Source: Paracoccus aerius (GTDB taxonomy: Bacteria > Pseudomonadota > Alphaproteobacteria > Rhodobacterales > Rhodobacteraceae). Taken from it: a DNA stretch of 64,000 nucleotides. The notes beneath the pieces were generated by a model. The model did not search any database, had not been told where the DNA came from, and was given only the letters and a program-made list of their open reading frames with translations. This document shows positions 25,047-34,093 of the stretch, piece after piece (position 1 is the stretch's first letter; each line of letters begins with the position of its first letter). The stretch covers positions 346,691 to 410,690 of the forward strand of contig NZ_BNCL01000001.1 in the NCBI RefSeq assembly GCF_014656455.1, written 5' to 3'. Position numbers and translations under genes: made by a program.

Positions 25047-25546
25047 TGTTCCAGAGCCAACCGAAGTCTGCTGACGTTCTCCCGCCCCTTGCCTGCAATG
25101 ATGCCAAACTCGGCGAGGTGACCGCGCAGCGCGTTGATCGTCTGCGTGCGCTGCCCAATGAGCAGGTCACGTAACCGGAAGACCATGCCTATGCCTTGCT
25201 GTTCTGGCGTCTTTACCTAGACAAAGCACATGGTGGGACGGCTGGCTGCCTCCACGATCGCTTCTGCGTCCGCTATGTCGTTCTTCTGGTTCTTCACATA
25301 AGGCTTGACGAACTTCGGTGCAATCAGCCGCACCTCATGGCCCAGATCTGCTAGTGTTCGAGCCCAGTAGTGCGCTGTGGTGCAGGCCTCCAGTGCAACC
25401 CGGCAGCCAGGGTGCGCCTGCATGAACGCCAGGAACTGTTTGCGCGACAGCTTCTTGCGAAACACAATCTCTCCCTCGGCCGTCGCTCCGTGGAGTTGAA
25501 AGACCTGCTTGGCCAGGTCAACGCCGATGATCGATACTTCCTTCAT
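25047..25546 (-). pseudogene. IS110 (IS1111-type) transposase, N-terminal half, split by IS256
   Basis: From ATG 25546 the frame reads MKEVSIIGVDLAKQVFQLHG (RuvC-like start), CRVALEACTTAHYWARTLADLG, RLIAPKFVKPYVKNQKNDIADAEAI, up to SRPTMCFV. There an in-frame TAG interrupts, and the frame goes on as VKTPEQQGIGMVFRLRDLLIGQRTQTINALRGHLAEFG to RLRLALEQ at the IS256 border. With two nonsense codons in all, the transposase was probably dead or dying before or after the IS256 insertion. Confidence 0.88.
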
Positions 25547-25862
25547 AGCTCAAACCTCCTGATCCAGCCCGGACCACAGTGGCACAAGTGCCGTCAGGAG
25601 GGGCTACCCAACCCATCATCAACGCCATCTCTGTTTCTCAATAATACCTAGCGTAAGGGTGGATGCGGCGCTTCGGATTTGCCTTTTTACACTTCTGCGC
25701 AAGTTGGCAGAAAACGCTAAATTACGCAGTGGTAGGGGCAAGAATCTGCCGACATTAACTTTTTCTCTACCTGCGCATGTGGATCCTTTCTACACACTGT
25801 CTGCCATCGTGAACTGTACCAAATAGTTCGCTTTTTCTGAGCCTGCTACCAAAGGAATTTTT

Positions 25863-28808
25863 ATGCTGCGCGATCTGCTTGTTGCTTTGCCTGGACTGAT
25901 CGGGCCCACCGGCACTATGTCACGTGTCCCAGAAATACAAGCGCAGGACGCTTCACAGGTCATCGTGCCGGCCGCGGTGACCAGCAGCCGGGCCATTGCC
26001 TTGCCAGAGATAACTGCCTCGTCGGACTTTCTGCGTCAGGCGATGATTGACTATTATAAGCAAACCGGTTTTCAACCCCCTGCGGCGCTGGAACCCCAAC
26101 CAGAATCCGACTCGCCTGTCATCTCGACGCCGGATCCCGAACCCACGCTCCTGCCCCAAGGCACCGAAAACCTAACCGCCGAGGCTGGCCGCGTCCTAAT
26201 GATCGAACCGACGGAAAGCGGGATCGCCAGCATCAAGATCCTGTCTCAGACCAGCCATGGACATGTCAGCGTCAGTCCCGACAAGACCCTCTCTTTGGTC
26301 CTTAGCGAAAATCCGGATAACCAGACTGATACCGCATTTAGCTATGAAATTACCTATCAAAACGGCAAGACCCAGCAGGTCCAGGCAAAGGTCGACGTCA
26401 TGGCTGGCCAGGAGCCGGAAGGCTGGGGCAAGGGCGATTTCTACATGCTGGAAACAGGCGCGGATGGTCGCGTTGTGGTCGAGCATGGTGATCATCACAG
26501 AAAGATTCATGTCACCAAAGGCGAACATGGCTTAACGGCGGCCGAGATCGCTAAGACCGAAGGGATCGCGATCAGCAAGGTAACGGGGAAATGGCTACTG
26601 GACCATCCTGAATACGGAGCTACACCTGACAAGGCCCTGGATGCCAAAATCGGCATGGAGTTGTGGTATGCCTCGACTGGGCGCGGGGTCAGCCCGAATT
26701 CAAACTGGCTGCTGTTCGAGCGCGGCTACGACTATGGGGATGTTGGCCAGGTCGTGAACCGCGGCGCCTCGGGCGAAAGTGCGCTTAATCCGCTTTACAT
26801 CGGCGCCTATGGTCGAGGAGATGATCCGCTGATCAGGGGCAAAATCAACATCTTTCAGGATCAGGTCAGCCACGTCGTCATCCAGAATATCGACACTACG
26901 CATGTCAGCGCGCTGCTGGGCGAGAACCTGCTGTTCGACAATATCAGCGTGACCCTGAACGGGATGGCCGTGCAGAATGTTAAAAACTTCTCGCTGGTCA
27001 ATTCCGACATCATCGACGTGGCACGTCTAAATCCCATCAATGGCGGAAAGGTTTGGGATGCGGGCGCGAACAAGGTCGCCGGTGTTTATGTAGCAGATAG
27101 TGATGGCGTTTTCCTGGCCAGCACCTTCTTCGACCACAACGGTTGGGCCGACGGATACGATCCGTCTATGTCCACATCAGCCGCCATGCCGCCGAGCAAG
27201 TTCAACCACAACCTTTACGTCCAGAACGACAACCTTGACGTAACGGTGCGCGATAACATCTTCATGCGCGGGTCGTCCTTTGGCGCCCAGGTCCGCCCAG
27301 GTGGCGTCATCGAGAACAATACCTTCATCGACAACAATGCCGGCCTGAACTTCTTCGGGGGCAGCAGCTATACTCTGGCCTTGGACAACATCGTCACATC
27401 GGCCGGATACAGGCAACTCTCCCTCCTGGATGGCGCGTTGTCGATGGGCATCGACAACAACGGCAAGCAGAATTCGCTGATCGGCAACATCGTCGCCCAT
27501 TTGGCCGATCCCAGCAATCGAGCCGAACAGGCGATCAAGAACATTGCTCATACCGCGCTTGCAAATACCGAGGACTTCGTAAACGATACTATCGTCTATA
27601 ACTGGACCGGGGGCGGAAAGACGGGAACGTCCCTAAATACGGCCGGACTTTCCACGACCGTCTTGAACCAGACAACCATCCAGAAGTTCACAGCGCAACT
27701 GCTGGGCAAGAAGACAGCCACCATTGCCGATCTGGCAAACCATCTGCGTGAGCAGGCGGATGGAAAATTGGATGCCACTGTCGACGCCGATGTTATCAAT
27801 GCCTTCTTCCGCAACGGCTTTGGGCTGGATACTACGCTACGCGCCGAAGCTGAGACGGTTCGCTTTGCACCCGATGACCGGGCCGAGGGCATGCGGTGGG
27901 ACAACCGCCTGAACTGGTCAAGCGAAGACCTGCCTGGCACGCAGGATGGCGACAGCGTCCACCTGGGCGGCAACCGCGTGCTGTTCGGGGCCGAGACAGC
28001 CACGATCGACGATTTCATCTTCGGCGATTTCGGGCAGATGAAGGCGACATCGGGGCGCCTGAACATCGAAGGCAAGATATCGACCAGCAAGACCGGAAAC
28101 CTGCTGCAGATCGACAATGCCGGCCAGGTCTGGGTTGATGGCTATCGCGACCGGGACCTGCTGACGCTGGATCTCGATGGTGGTCGCTTCGCCAACACCG
28201 GGGAATTTGTAGGCAAGGCCAGCATCGACGTTTCGGATGATGCGCAACTGCTTCTTGCCACGGCCGGAGGGCGCTTCGATCTGGCCAGCGGCAGCAGCCT
28301 GTCGATCTCCGGCAGCAAGGCCAAGGTGGGCTTCGACGGTGGCGATAGCAAGACGGCCGCTCTGCACCTGCATGAGGGGGGCGAACTGTCCTTCGTCGCC
28401 GATGCGACCGGACTGGGCCAGTTATCCGAGTTCTATTCGGGTGCCTTCGAGACCTCAACGGTGACATCGGGAATTCGGCTAGGCGGTGACCTGTCGATCG
28501 ACTTGACGAGCCTGGACCAGCAAACCGGCAACAGTTGGACGCTGATTAGCGCCGACCAGATCATCGGATCGTTCGACGACATCAGCGTTTCGGGCTTGGG
28601 CAGGGACCGCGACGCCCTGATCCGCATCGACTATGTCAAGGACGAGGTCGTTCTTCTGATCAGCGACGCGGGCAAGGGCAGCGGCCAGATCCGTACGAGC
28701 AGCACCGGCGAGGCAAATTTTATCGACTATACGAAGGATGCAGCCCTAAAGGCGCTCTGGGAGGATCTGCAGGCTTCGATGCCGCAGGTGACCGACGACC
28801 CGATCTGA
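25863..28808 (+). CDS. Large right-handed beta-helix protein, paralog of the RTX protein
   Basis: A 981-residue protein; ATG 25863 follows AAAGGAA by five bases. After about 100 divergent residues with a short Pro-rich stretch, it aligns with residues 605-1511 of the RTX protein. That covers a cadherin-like segment (TSHGHVSVSPD), the shared FYMLETGADGRVVVEHGDHHRKIHV block, YGATPDKALDAKIGMELW, NSNWLLFERGYDYG, the beta-helix (FFDHNGWADGYD, MRGSSFGAQVRPGGVIENNTFIDNN), and the strand-rich end (LPGTQDGDSVHLGGNRVLFG). RTX repeats and PA14 are absent, and no signal peptide is visible, so if exported it would need a C-terminal type I signal. Both proteins end in an acidic DDP(I/L) tail. Probably acts on a polysaccharide. 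Confidence 0.82.
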   Translation: MLRDLLVALPGLIGPTGTMSRVPEIQAQDASQVIVPAAVTSSRAIALPEITASSDFLRQAMIDYYKQTGFQPPAALEPQPESDSPVISTPDPEPTLLPQGTENLTAEAGRVLMIEPTESGIASIKILSQTSHGHVSVSPDKTLSLVLSENPDNQTDTAFSYEITYQNGKTQQVQAKVDVMAGQEPEGWGKGDFYMLETGADGRVVVEHGDHHRKIHVTKGEHGLTAAEIAKTEGIAISKVTGKWLLDHPEYGATPDKALDAKIGMELWYASTGRGVSPNSNWLLFERGYDYGDVGQVVNRGASGESALNPLYIGAYGRGDDPLIRGKINIFQDQVSHVVIQNIDTTHVSALLGENLLFDNISVTLNGMAVQNVKNFSLVNSDIIDVARLNPINGGKVWDAGANKVAGVYVADSDGVFLASTFFDHNGWADGYDPSMSTSAAMPPSKFNHNLYVQNDNLDVTVRDNIFMRGSSFGAQVRPGGVIENNTFIDNNAGLNFFGGSSYTLALDNIVTSAGYRQLSLLDGALSMGIDNNGKQNSLIGNIVAHLADPSNRAEQAIKNIAHTALANTEDFVNDTIVYNWTGGGKTGTSLNTAGLSTTVLNQTTIQKFTAQLLGKKTATIADLANHLREQADGKLDATVDADVINAFFRNGFGLDTTLRAEAETVRFAPDDRAEGMRWDNRLNWSSEDLPGTQDGDSVHLGGNRVLFGAETATIDDFIFGDFGQMKATSGRLNIEGKISTSKTGNLLQIDNAGQVWVDGYRDRDLLTLDLDGGRFANTGEFVGKASIDVSDDAQLLLATAGGRFDLASGSSLSISGSKAKVGFDGGDSKTAALHLHEGGELSFVADATGLGQLSEFYSGAFETSTVTSGIRLGGDLSIDLTSLDQQTGNSWTLISADQIIGSFDDISVSGLGRDRDALIRIDYVKDEVVLLISDAGKGSGQIRTSSTGEANFIDYTKDAALKALWEDLQASMPQVTDDPI

Positions 28809-28842
28809 TTAGGAGTTGGTCACGACTTTCTCATGCGAAACC

Positions 28843-29015
28843 TTAGGCGCGACCTGCAAGCCAGTCCTTGAGGTCGCGCAGGAAATCCGCTGTCACGCCC
28901 CGGCCCGTCAGGATGACGCGTCCGGGGCTGGCCTTTATCCGAACCCCCTCCTCGACCTCCAGACTGTCTTGTCGCCCGCGTTCCACGCCCAGGACGGACG
29001 GCTGGGGACGCAGGG
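28843..29015 (-). pseudogene. C-terminal fragment of an unidentified gene, interrupted by IS21
   Basis: On the minus strand the frame VLGVERGRQDSLEVEEGV...VILTGRGVTADFLRDLKDWLAGRA ends at a TAA (28843-28845). If the IS21 copy and one 8-base repeat are removed, the frame joins without a stop to 31806-31771 (ASAEQVILERSLRPQP), so IS21 inserted in an existing coding frame. Beyond 31806 the gene is lost at the border with IS3 remains. The protein family was not recognised. Confidence 0.6.
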
Positions 29016-29269
29016 TGCGTATTCCACGGCATCCGACCGCTTATTCCAGCAACATCCGACCAGCCGTTCCACGGGCATCAGACCGGTCGACGGTAGCGGT
29101 CTGAGGCAAAGTCTTCATGGTTGATCCGGGGGCATCCGGTCAAGGGTGACGGTGGTGCGGAGGGTTGTCCGCGGGAGGGTCCCGCGCGCCCGGCGCCGCG
29201 CCCGCCAGGAGGCTGGCGGTGTCGGGCGCGTAGGAGGGACCAGTGGGCAACCTGGGGCTGGGGTCCTGC

Positions 29270-30025
29270 TCATTGGCTGGCCTCGGAGCGGTTGTCGATG
29301 CCGGTCTTGCGCAGCGACGGACCATCCAGGGGAATGCGATAGGCATTGTGAACCAGCCTGTCGAGGATGGCGTCGGCGAAGGTGGGCTCACCGATGACAT
29401 CGTGCCAGGTCTCCACGGGGAGCTGACTGGTGACGATGGTTGAGCGGCGGCCGTAGCGCTCCTCCACGATCTCCATCAGGTCGCGGCGCTGCGTGGCGGT
29501 CAGGCGTTCGGGACCCCAGTCGTCAAGGATCAGAAGATCCACACGCGCGATCTTGCGGAACAGCCGGTCGAAGCGCCCGTCGCCGCGCGCCAACTCGAGG
29601 TCGGAGAAGAGCCGCGGCAGCCGGTGGTAAAGAACGGTGCGGTCCGCGCGGCTGGCCCCGTGGCCGAGTGCGCAGGCCAGCCACGACTTGCCGACCCCGC
29701 AGGGCCCGGTGATCAGGACCGAGCGGTGCCGGTCGATCCAGTCTGGGCTGGCGAGGCTTTGGAACAAGGCGCGGTCGAGGCCGCGGGAGGTCCGGTAGTC
29801 CACATCCTCCATGCAGGCGCCGCCATGGCGCAGGTTGGCGGCACGCAGGCGCGACTGGAACCGGCGGGTGCCGCGCCGGGCTTGTTCGCGGTCCAGCATC
29901 AGCCCGATCCAGGCGACGGGGTCGAGGCTGCGGCCGCGATCTTCGCTGATCAGCTCGGCAAAAGCTTCGGCCATGCCGTCGAGCTTCAGTGCGTTCAGCG
30001 CTTGGTGGGTGGGGTGGGTCAGCAA
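29270..30025 (-). CDS. istB: IS21 helper ATPase IstB
   Basis: A 251-residue AAA+ protein: ALKLDGMAEAFAELI near the start, Walker A TGPCGVGKSWLACAL, Walker B LLILDDWGPERL, sensor region STIVTSQLPVETWHDVIGEPTFADAILDRLVHNAYRI. This is the standard IstB pattern. IstB is the target-selecting ATPase that works with IstA. The start is a TTG at 30025, supported by AAAGGAG eight bases upstream; no ATG fits. It lies 17 bases after istA in the same operon. Confidence 0.95.
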   Translation of the reverse strand: MLTHPTHQALNALKLDGMAEAFAELISEDRGRSLDPVAWIGLMLDREQARRGTRRFQSRLRAANLRHGGACMEDVDYRTSRGLDRALFQSLASPDWIDRHRSVLITGPCGVGKSWLACALGHGASRADRTVLYHRLPRLFSDLELARGDGRFDRLFRKIARVDLLILDDWGPERLTATQRRDLMEIVEERYGRRSTIVTSQLPVETWHDVIGEPTFADAILDRLVHNAYRIPLDGPSLRKTGIDNRSEASQ

Positions 30026-30042
30026 GGGTTTGTCTCCTTTGG

Positions 30043-31560
30043 TCAGTGGAAGAACTTGGCGCCACGGATGTTGGCGTGGGTGATGGGCGGGGCTTCGGGT
30101 GGCCGGTCCGGGGGACGGCCGTCGAGGCGGTTCAGCAGGATCGACTTCACCGACGTCATGGTGCGGGTGTTGATGGCGAGCGCGCGGTCACAGGCGGCCT
30201 CGACCCGCTCGGGTCCATAGCTGCGGGCCAGACGCAGGATGCCGAGGCAGGAGCGAAAGCCCTGTTCGGGGTGCGGCCTGTCGCGGAGGATGACGTCGAT
30301 CAGGATCCCGGTGGCAGGACCGATGCGGGCGGCCCGGTCGCGCAGCTGCTCGGGCGTGGTCTCGGCATAGCGGCGATGGCTGGCAGGACGATGGTCGTTC
30401 AGCGTCGTTGCGCCCGTGTCGCCCGGGCCGGCGCGCCTGTGGCAGGCCACGCGCTTGCCGGCGCGGAAGATCTCGACGGTGCCTGCCGTCAGCCGTGCCC
30501 AGAGCTGCTGGCGGATCAGATCATGGGGCACCGAGTAATGGTGGCCTTCCAGCCGGACGTGATAGTCGACCCCGACGGTGGCGCGGCGCCAGTCGGCATG
30601 GACGAAAGGCTCCGGAGGCAGCGGCTGCATGGCCGGGCGATCGAGCGTCTCGAAAAGGTCCTGACGCGCAGCACCAAGGTGACGGCTGACACGGGCGTTC
30701 AGGCGAGCAAGCTCTTCGCGGATGGCGGCGTTGAGTTCGTCGAGGGTGAAGAACTGCCGGTTGCGCAATCGCGCTATGATCCAGCGCTGAGCAAGAAGAA
30801 CCGCCCCTTCGACCTTGGCCTTGTCACGTGGCTTGTAAGGACGTGCCGGAAGGATGGCTGTGCCGTAGTGCGCTGCCATCTCCGCATAGCTGCGGTTGAT
30901 CTCGGGCTCGTAGAAGCAGGCCCGGATCACGCCGGCCTTGAGATTATCCGAAACGACAAGCGCCGGCACCGCCCCAAACGCGGCAAAGGCACGGGTATGA
31001 GCGCCGATCCAATCCGGCAGCGCCTGGCTCCAGGTCGCCTCGGCGTAGGTCATGTTCGAGGCGCCCATCACGGCAATGAAGATCTCCGCTGGACGGGCAG
31101 CGCCGGTCACCGGGTCGGTCACCGTCATTCGGGTGCCCGAGTAGTCGACGAACATCCGCTCGCCTGCGACATGGCGTTGGCGCATGATGGGCGAAAGCCG
31201 CCCGACCCAGCGGCGGTAGTGCTCGCAAAAGGCCGAGTAGCCATAGCCGTCGGGGTGCTGGCCCCGATACTCGTCCCAAAGCAGCGCCAGCGTGACGCCC
31301 GGCCGCTTCAGCTCGCGATGAACCATCGCCCAGTCTGCAGCGGCGAATTGCCGGTCCTGCGAGGGCGGCGGAGGCGGAAACACTCGCCGCTCCAGTGCCT
31401 CCTCGTCCAGGCCCTCGGGCAGCGGCCAGGACAGGCCAGCCACCGCGGCACGGCGCAGATACTCGATCACCGTTGTCTTGCCGACGCCGGTCGCAAGTGC
31501 GATCCGCCGGGTCGACATTCCCTGCGCATGCAGGCGCAGCACGTCCTCGATCTTCCTCAT
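30043..31560 (-). CDS. istA: IS21 transposase IstA
   Basis: A 505-residue DDE transposase: N-terminal helix-turn-helix (MRKIEDVLRLHAQGMSTRRIALATGVGKTTV), catalytic core with MFVDYSGTRMTV (first Asp), VPALVVSDNLKAGV (second Asp) and YKPRDKAKVEGAVLLAQRWI (Glu), then the C-terminal HYSVPHDLI beta-barrel segment. ATG 31560 is preferred over one five codons upstream because GAGGAGA sits six bases before it. Length is normal. The 541-residue open frame on the opposite strand is its shadow. Confidence 0.95.
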   Translation of the reverse strand: MRKIEDVLRLHAQGMSTRRIALATGVGKTTVIEYLRRAAVAGLSWPLPEGLDEEALERRVFPPPPPSQDRQFAAADWAMVHRELKRPGVTLALLWDEYRGQHPDGYGYSAFCEHYRRWVGRLSPIMRQRHVAGERMFVDYSGTRMTVTDPVTGAARPAEIFIAVMGASNMTYAEATWSQALPDWIGAHTRAFAAFGAVPALVVSDNLKAGVIRACFYEPEINRSYAEMAAHYGTAILPARPYKPRDKAKVEGAVLLAQRWIIARLRNRQFFTLDELNAAIREELARLNARVSRHLGAARQDLFETLDRPAMQPLPPEPFVHADWRRATVGVDYHVRLEGHHYSVPHDLIRQQLWARLTAGTVEIFRAGKRVACHRRAGPGDTGATTLNDHRPASHRRYAETTPEQLRDRAARIGPATGILIDVILRDRPHPEQGFRSCLGILRLARSYGPERVEAACDRALAINTRTMTSVKSILLNRLDGRPPDRPPEAPPITHANIRGAKFFH

Positions 31561-31806
31561 CGGCAGTCTCCTCATCGCGCCCCTTCTTCCGCTGTCGCAA
31601 CAGCTTCTGGGTAGCGCAGGTGGTCTGCCTCAGACCCGCCCCGCGTGACGGAGCCCGCTCAGATCAGCCTGGTCGGATGCGGCTGGAACGGGTGGTCGGA
31701 TGGTCGTGGAATGGCCGGTCGGATGTTCATGGAATGTGTGGTCGGATCACCGTGGTGCGCGCACGCAGGGACCGTTCAAGAATAACCTGTTCGGCCGAGG
31801 CACTCG

Positions 31807-32406
31807 AAGCTCATGCGTCTGGTGCCGATCTACCAGGAGCCGAAGACCAGCAAGAAGCACCCTGAGCACAAGATTTACCCTTACCTTCTCAAGAACCTGT
31901 CCATCACCCGCCCCAATCAGGTCTGGTGCACCGACATCAGCTACATCCCCATGCGCCGGGGGTTCCTTTACCTGGTAGCCATCATGGACTGGCACAGCCG
32001 CAAGGTGCTCAGCTGGCGGCTGTCGAACTCCATGGACGCAAGCTTTTGCGTCGAGGCCCTGAAGGAGGCGCTGGCCAAATACGGGCCGCCCGAGATCTGC
32101 AACTCCGACCAAGGGTCGCAATTCACCAGCACCGAGTTCACCGAGGTGCTGCTGAATGCCCAGGTGAAGATCTCCATGGATGGGCGTGGCCGCTGGATCG
32201 ACAACCGGATGATTGAAAGGCTGTGGCGTTCCCTCAAATACGAGTGCGTCTACCTGAACGCTTTCGAGACCGGGACCGAGGCCCGCAGGGGCATCGGCGC
32301 CTGGATCAGCTATTACAATGAAAAACGTCCGCACTCAGCGCACGGGTTGCTGACGCCAGCTGAAGCCTATGATACTGCCAACCAGAACCTGAGAATCGCT
32401 GCCTGA
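31807..32406 (+). mobile_element. IS3-family element, 3' remnant (orfB catalytic part)
   Basis: LMRLVPIYQEPKTSKKHPEHKIYPYLLKNL begins at the border and the whole DDE core follows: VWCTDISYIPM, YLVAIMDWHSRKVLSWRLSNSMDASFCVEAL, NSDQGSQFTS, DNRMIERLWRSLKYECVYLNAFE, then YNEKRPHSAHGLLTPAEAY. The first third of OrfB is missing. The remnant at 1.7-2.3 kb carries exactly the missing part and stops about eleven residues earlier in the protein, in the same direction. Confidence 0.88.
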
Positions 32407-32621
32407 CATGAACCCATGCCCGAGCTTAGCGAAGCGGCAAACTGGTTGAAAATCCCGGACCACCTCTGGCTGAGTGATTGGGTTCCTTGCTCCGCTCTTT
32501 CAATGTTGCCTACTTCGCATACAAGGAGAGGAACACGTGAGACCGGTTATTTCAGGGGTTAACGTTAAAAATCCTGCTTCTTAACCTCAAGAAGTGTGTG
32601 GATCCGCGGGCTTGGTGCGGT

Positions 32622-34079
32622 ATGTCGTACTCAAATTCGGTTGGGGTTAAGATATTGAAACTGTCGAAACATTTTCAGGGTGAGGGGTTGCGTAGCCGCG
32701 CAATGCGCGGCATTGCCATCAGCCTAGGAACCACGGTCGCGCAGCAGCTAATCCGCCTGGGCTCGAACCTGATCCTGACGCGGCTGCTGTTTCCCGAAGC
32801 ATTCGGGTTGATGGCGCTGGTTCAGACTTTCATGACCGGGCTAGCGATGTTTTCCGATATTGGCATCGGTCCCTCAATAATCCAGAATCGACGCGGCGAG
32901 GACCCAGATTTCCTTAATACCGCTTGGACGATTCAAATTGGGCGCGGCGTGATGTTGTGGCTGGGTGCCTGCGCGCTAGCTTGGCCCGCAGCCCAATTCT
33001 ACAACGAACCGCAACTGCTTTCTCTGATGCCGGCTGTAGGGCTGACGGCCCTTATTGCGGGTTTTCAGACCACCAAAGCCCTGGTGGCCAACCGCCAGCT
33101 CCGGCTGGGGCGGCAGTCTGGGATTAGCCTCGCCATCCAATGCATTGGCACCCTCGGAATGGTGATCCTCGCCTGGATCTGGCCCTCGATCTGGGCACTC
33201 GTGATTGGTTCGCTGCTCAGTGGCCTGCTGGGGGTGCTGGCCGGACATCTGTTCCTGCCAGGCGTGTCGAACCGGCTGCGGTGGGATCCGTCGGCCGCGC
33301 AGGCCCTGATGTCGTTCGGCCGCTACATCTTCCTCAGCACGATGGCGGGATTCGTCGTCAACCAAGGCGACAAGGTGCTGATGGGCAAGCTGGTCGGATT
33401 CGGCGATCTGGGGATCTATAACATCGCCTTCTTTATGGCGAGCTTTCCGGGAATGCTGGGCGATATGCTTGCTACCCGGATTCTGTTCCCCCTGTACCGG
33501 GAGATTCGCCCTTCCGAGAGCGCACTGAGCCGTCGCCGGATCGGACGGGCGAGAATGCTGTTGGCAGGAGCGTTGATCGTCATGTCAGGCACCCTGGCGG
33601 TGATCGGCGATTGGCTGATCGAGCTGCTTTACGACCCACGCTATGCTGCCGCCGGGCCAATGATGATCGTCCTGTCGATAATGGGCTTTCCTGCCGCACT
33701 GATCAGAGGCAACTCGCAGCTTTTGCTGGCCGAAGGGAATTCGCGCAATTTCTCGATCCTCACAGTGACTCAAGCAGTGCTGACCATTGTTTATATGTTG
33801 GTAGGCTTCTGGCTACTGGGGCTGTTCGGTATCCTGCTGGTTGGTGGATTGGTGGTAATCACCGTTTATCCTCTGCAACAGGTCTTCCTTAATCGCCATA
33901 ATGGTACTGACCTGCGCCGAGATGCAGTCCTCGCCTTAGTCGGCCTCGCCTTCGCCGCGTTGGCAATCTGGGTGAATTGGGAAGCGCTACGTGACTTTGT
34001 CTTGATTTCGCGCGCTACTGCGCCCTCCTTGACGGATGTTTGGACAGCACGAGACATGTTTGGGACAAGCGGAAGGTGA
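32622..34079 (+). CDS. Wzx-type polysaccharide flippase
   Basis: A 485-residue membrane protein of the oligosaccharide flippase (MOP) family with twelve or more helices. Its start region, RSRAMRGIAISLGTTVAQQLIRLGSNLILTRLLFPEAFGLMALVQTF, is characteristic of Wzx/ExoT/PssL-type proteins. Typical internal patterns are GIGPSIIQ, VNQGDKVLMGKLVGFGDLGIYNIAF and LLAEGNSRNFSILTV. It would flip lipid-linked repeat units across the inner membrane. ATG 32622 was chosen; 32703 is an alternative. It converges with the next gene, 14 bases apart, and stands at the left border of the EPS locus, just after IS3 debris. Confidence 0.85.
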   Translation: MSYSNSVGVKILKLSKHFQGEGLRSRAMRGIAISLGTTVAQQLIRLGSNLILTRLLFPEAFGLMALVQTFMTGLAMFSDIGIGPSIIQNRRGEDPDFLNTAWTIQIGRGVMLWLGACALAWPAAQFYNEPQLLSLMPAVGLTALIAGFQTTKALVANRQLRLGRQSGISLAIQCIGTLGMVILAWIWPSIWALVIGSLLSGLLGVLAGHLFLPGVSNRLRWDPSAAQALMSFGRYIFLSTMAGFVVNQGDKVLMGKLVGFGDLGIYNIAFFMASFPGMLGDMLATRILFPLYREIRPSESALSRRRIGRARMLLAGALIVMSGTLAVIGDWLIELLYDPRYAAAGPMMIVLSIMGFPAALIRGNSQLLLAEGNSRNFSILTVTQAVLTIVYMLVGFWLLGLFGILLVGGLVVITVYPLQQVFLNRHNGTDLRRDAVLALVGLAFAALAIWVNWEALRDFVLISRATAPSLTDVWTARDMFGTSGR

Positions 34080-34093
34080 TAAGGCTGATGTCT

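Larger units (their letters stand above)
29016..31762 (-). mobile_element. IS21-family element with 8-bp target duplication
   Basis: About 2.75 kb. The ends match as inverted repeats, TGCGTATTCCACGGCATCCG at the left and, inward from the right, TGCGCACCACGGTGATCCG-like sequence. Internal copies of CATCCGACC follow at both ends, the multiple transposase-binding sites usual in IS21. ACGCAGGG is repeated directly outside (29008-29015 and 31763-31770). istA and istB are both unbroken, so the element may be active. Confidence 0.88.

Noticed and set aside
29989..31614. 541-residue plus-strand open frame opposite istA
   Set aside because: It is the mirror of the GC-rich istA gene on the minus strand; it shows no family pattern, whereas IstA has all catalytic motifs.
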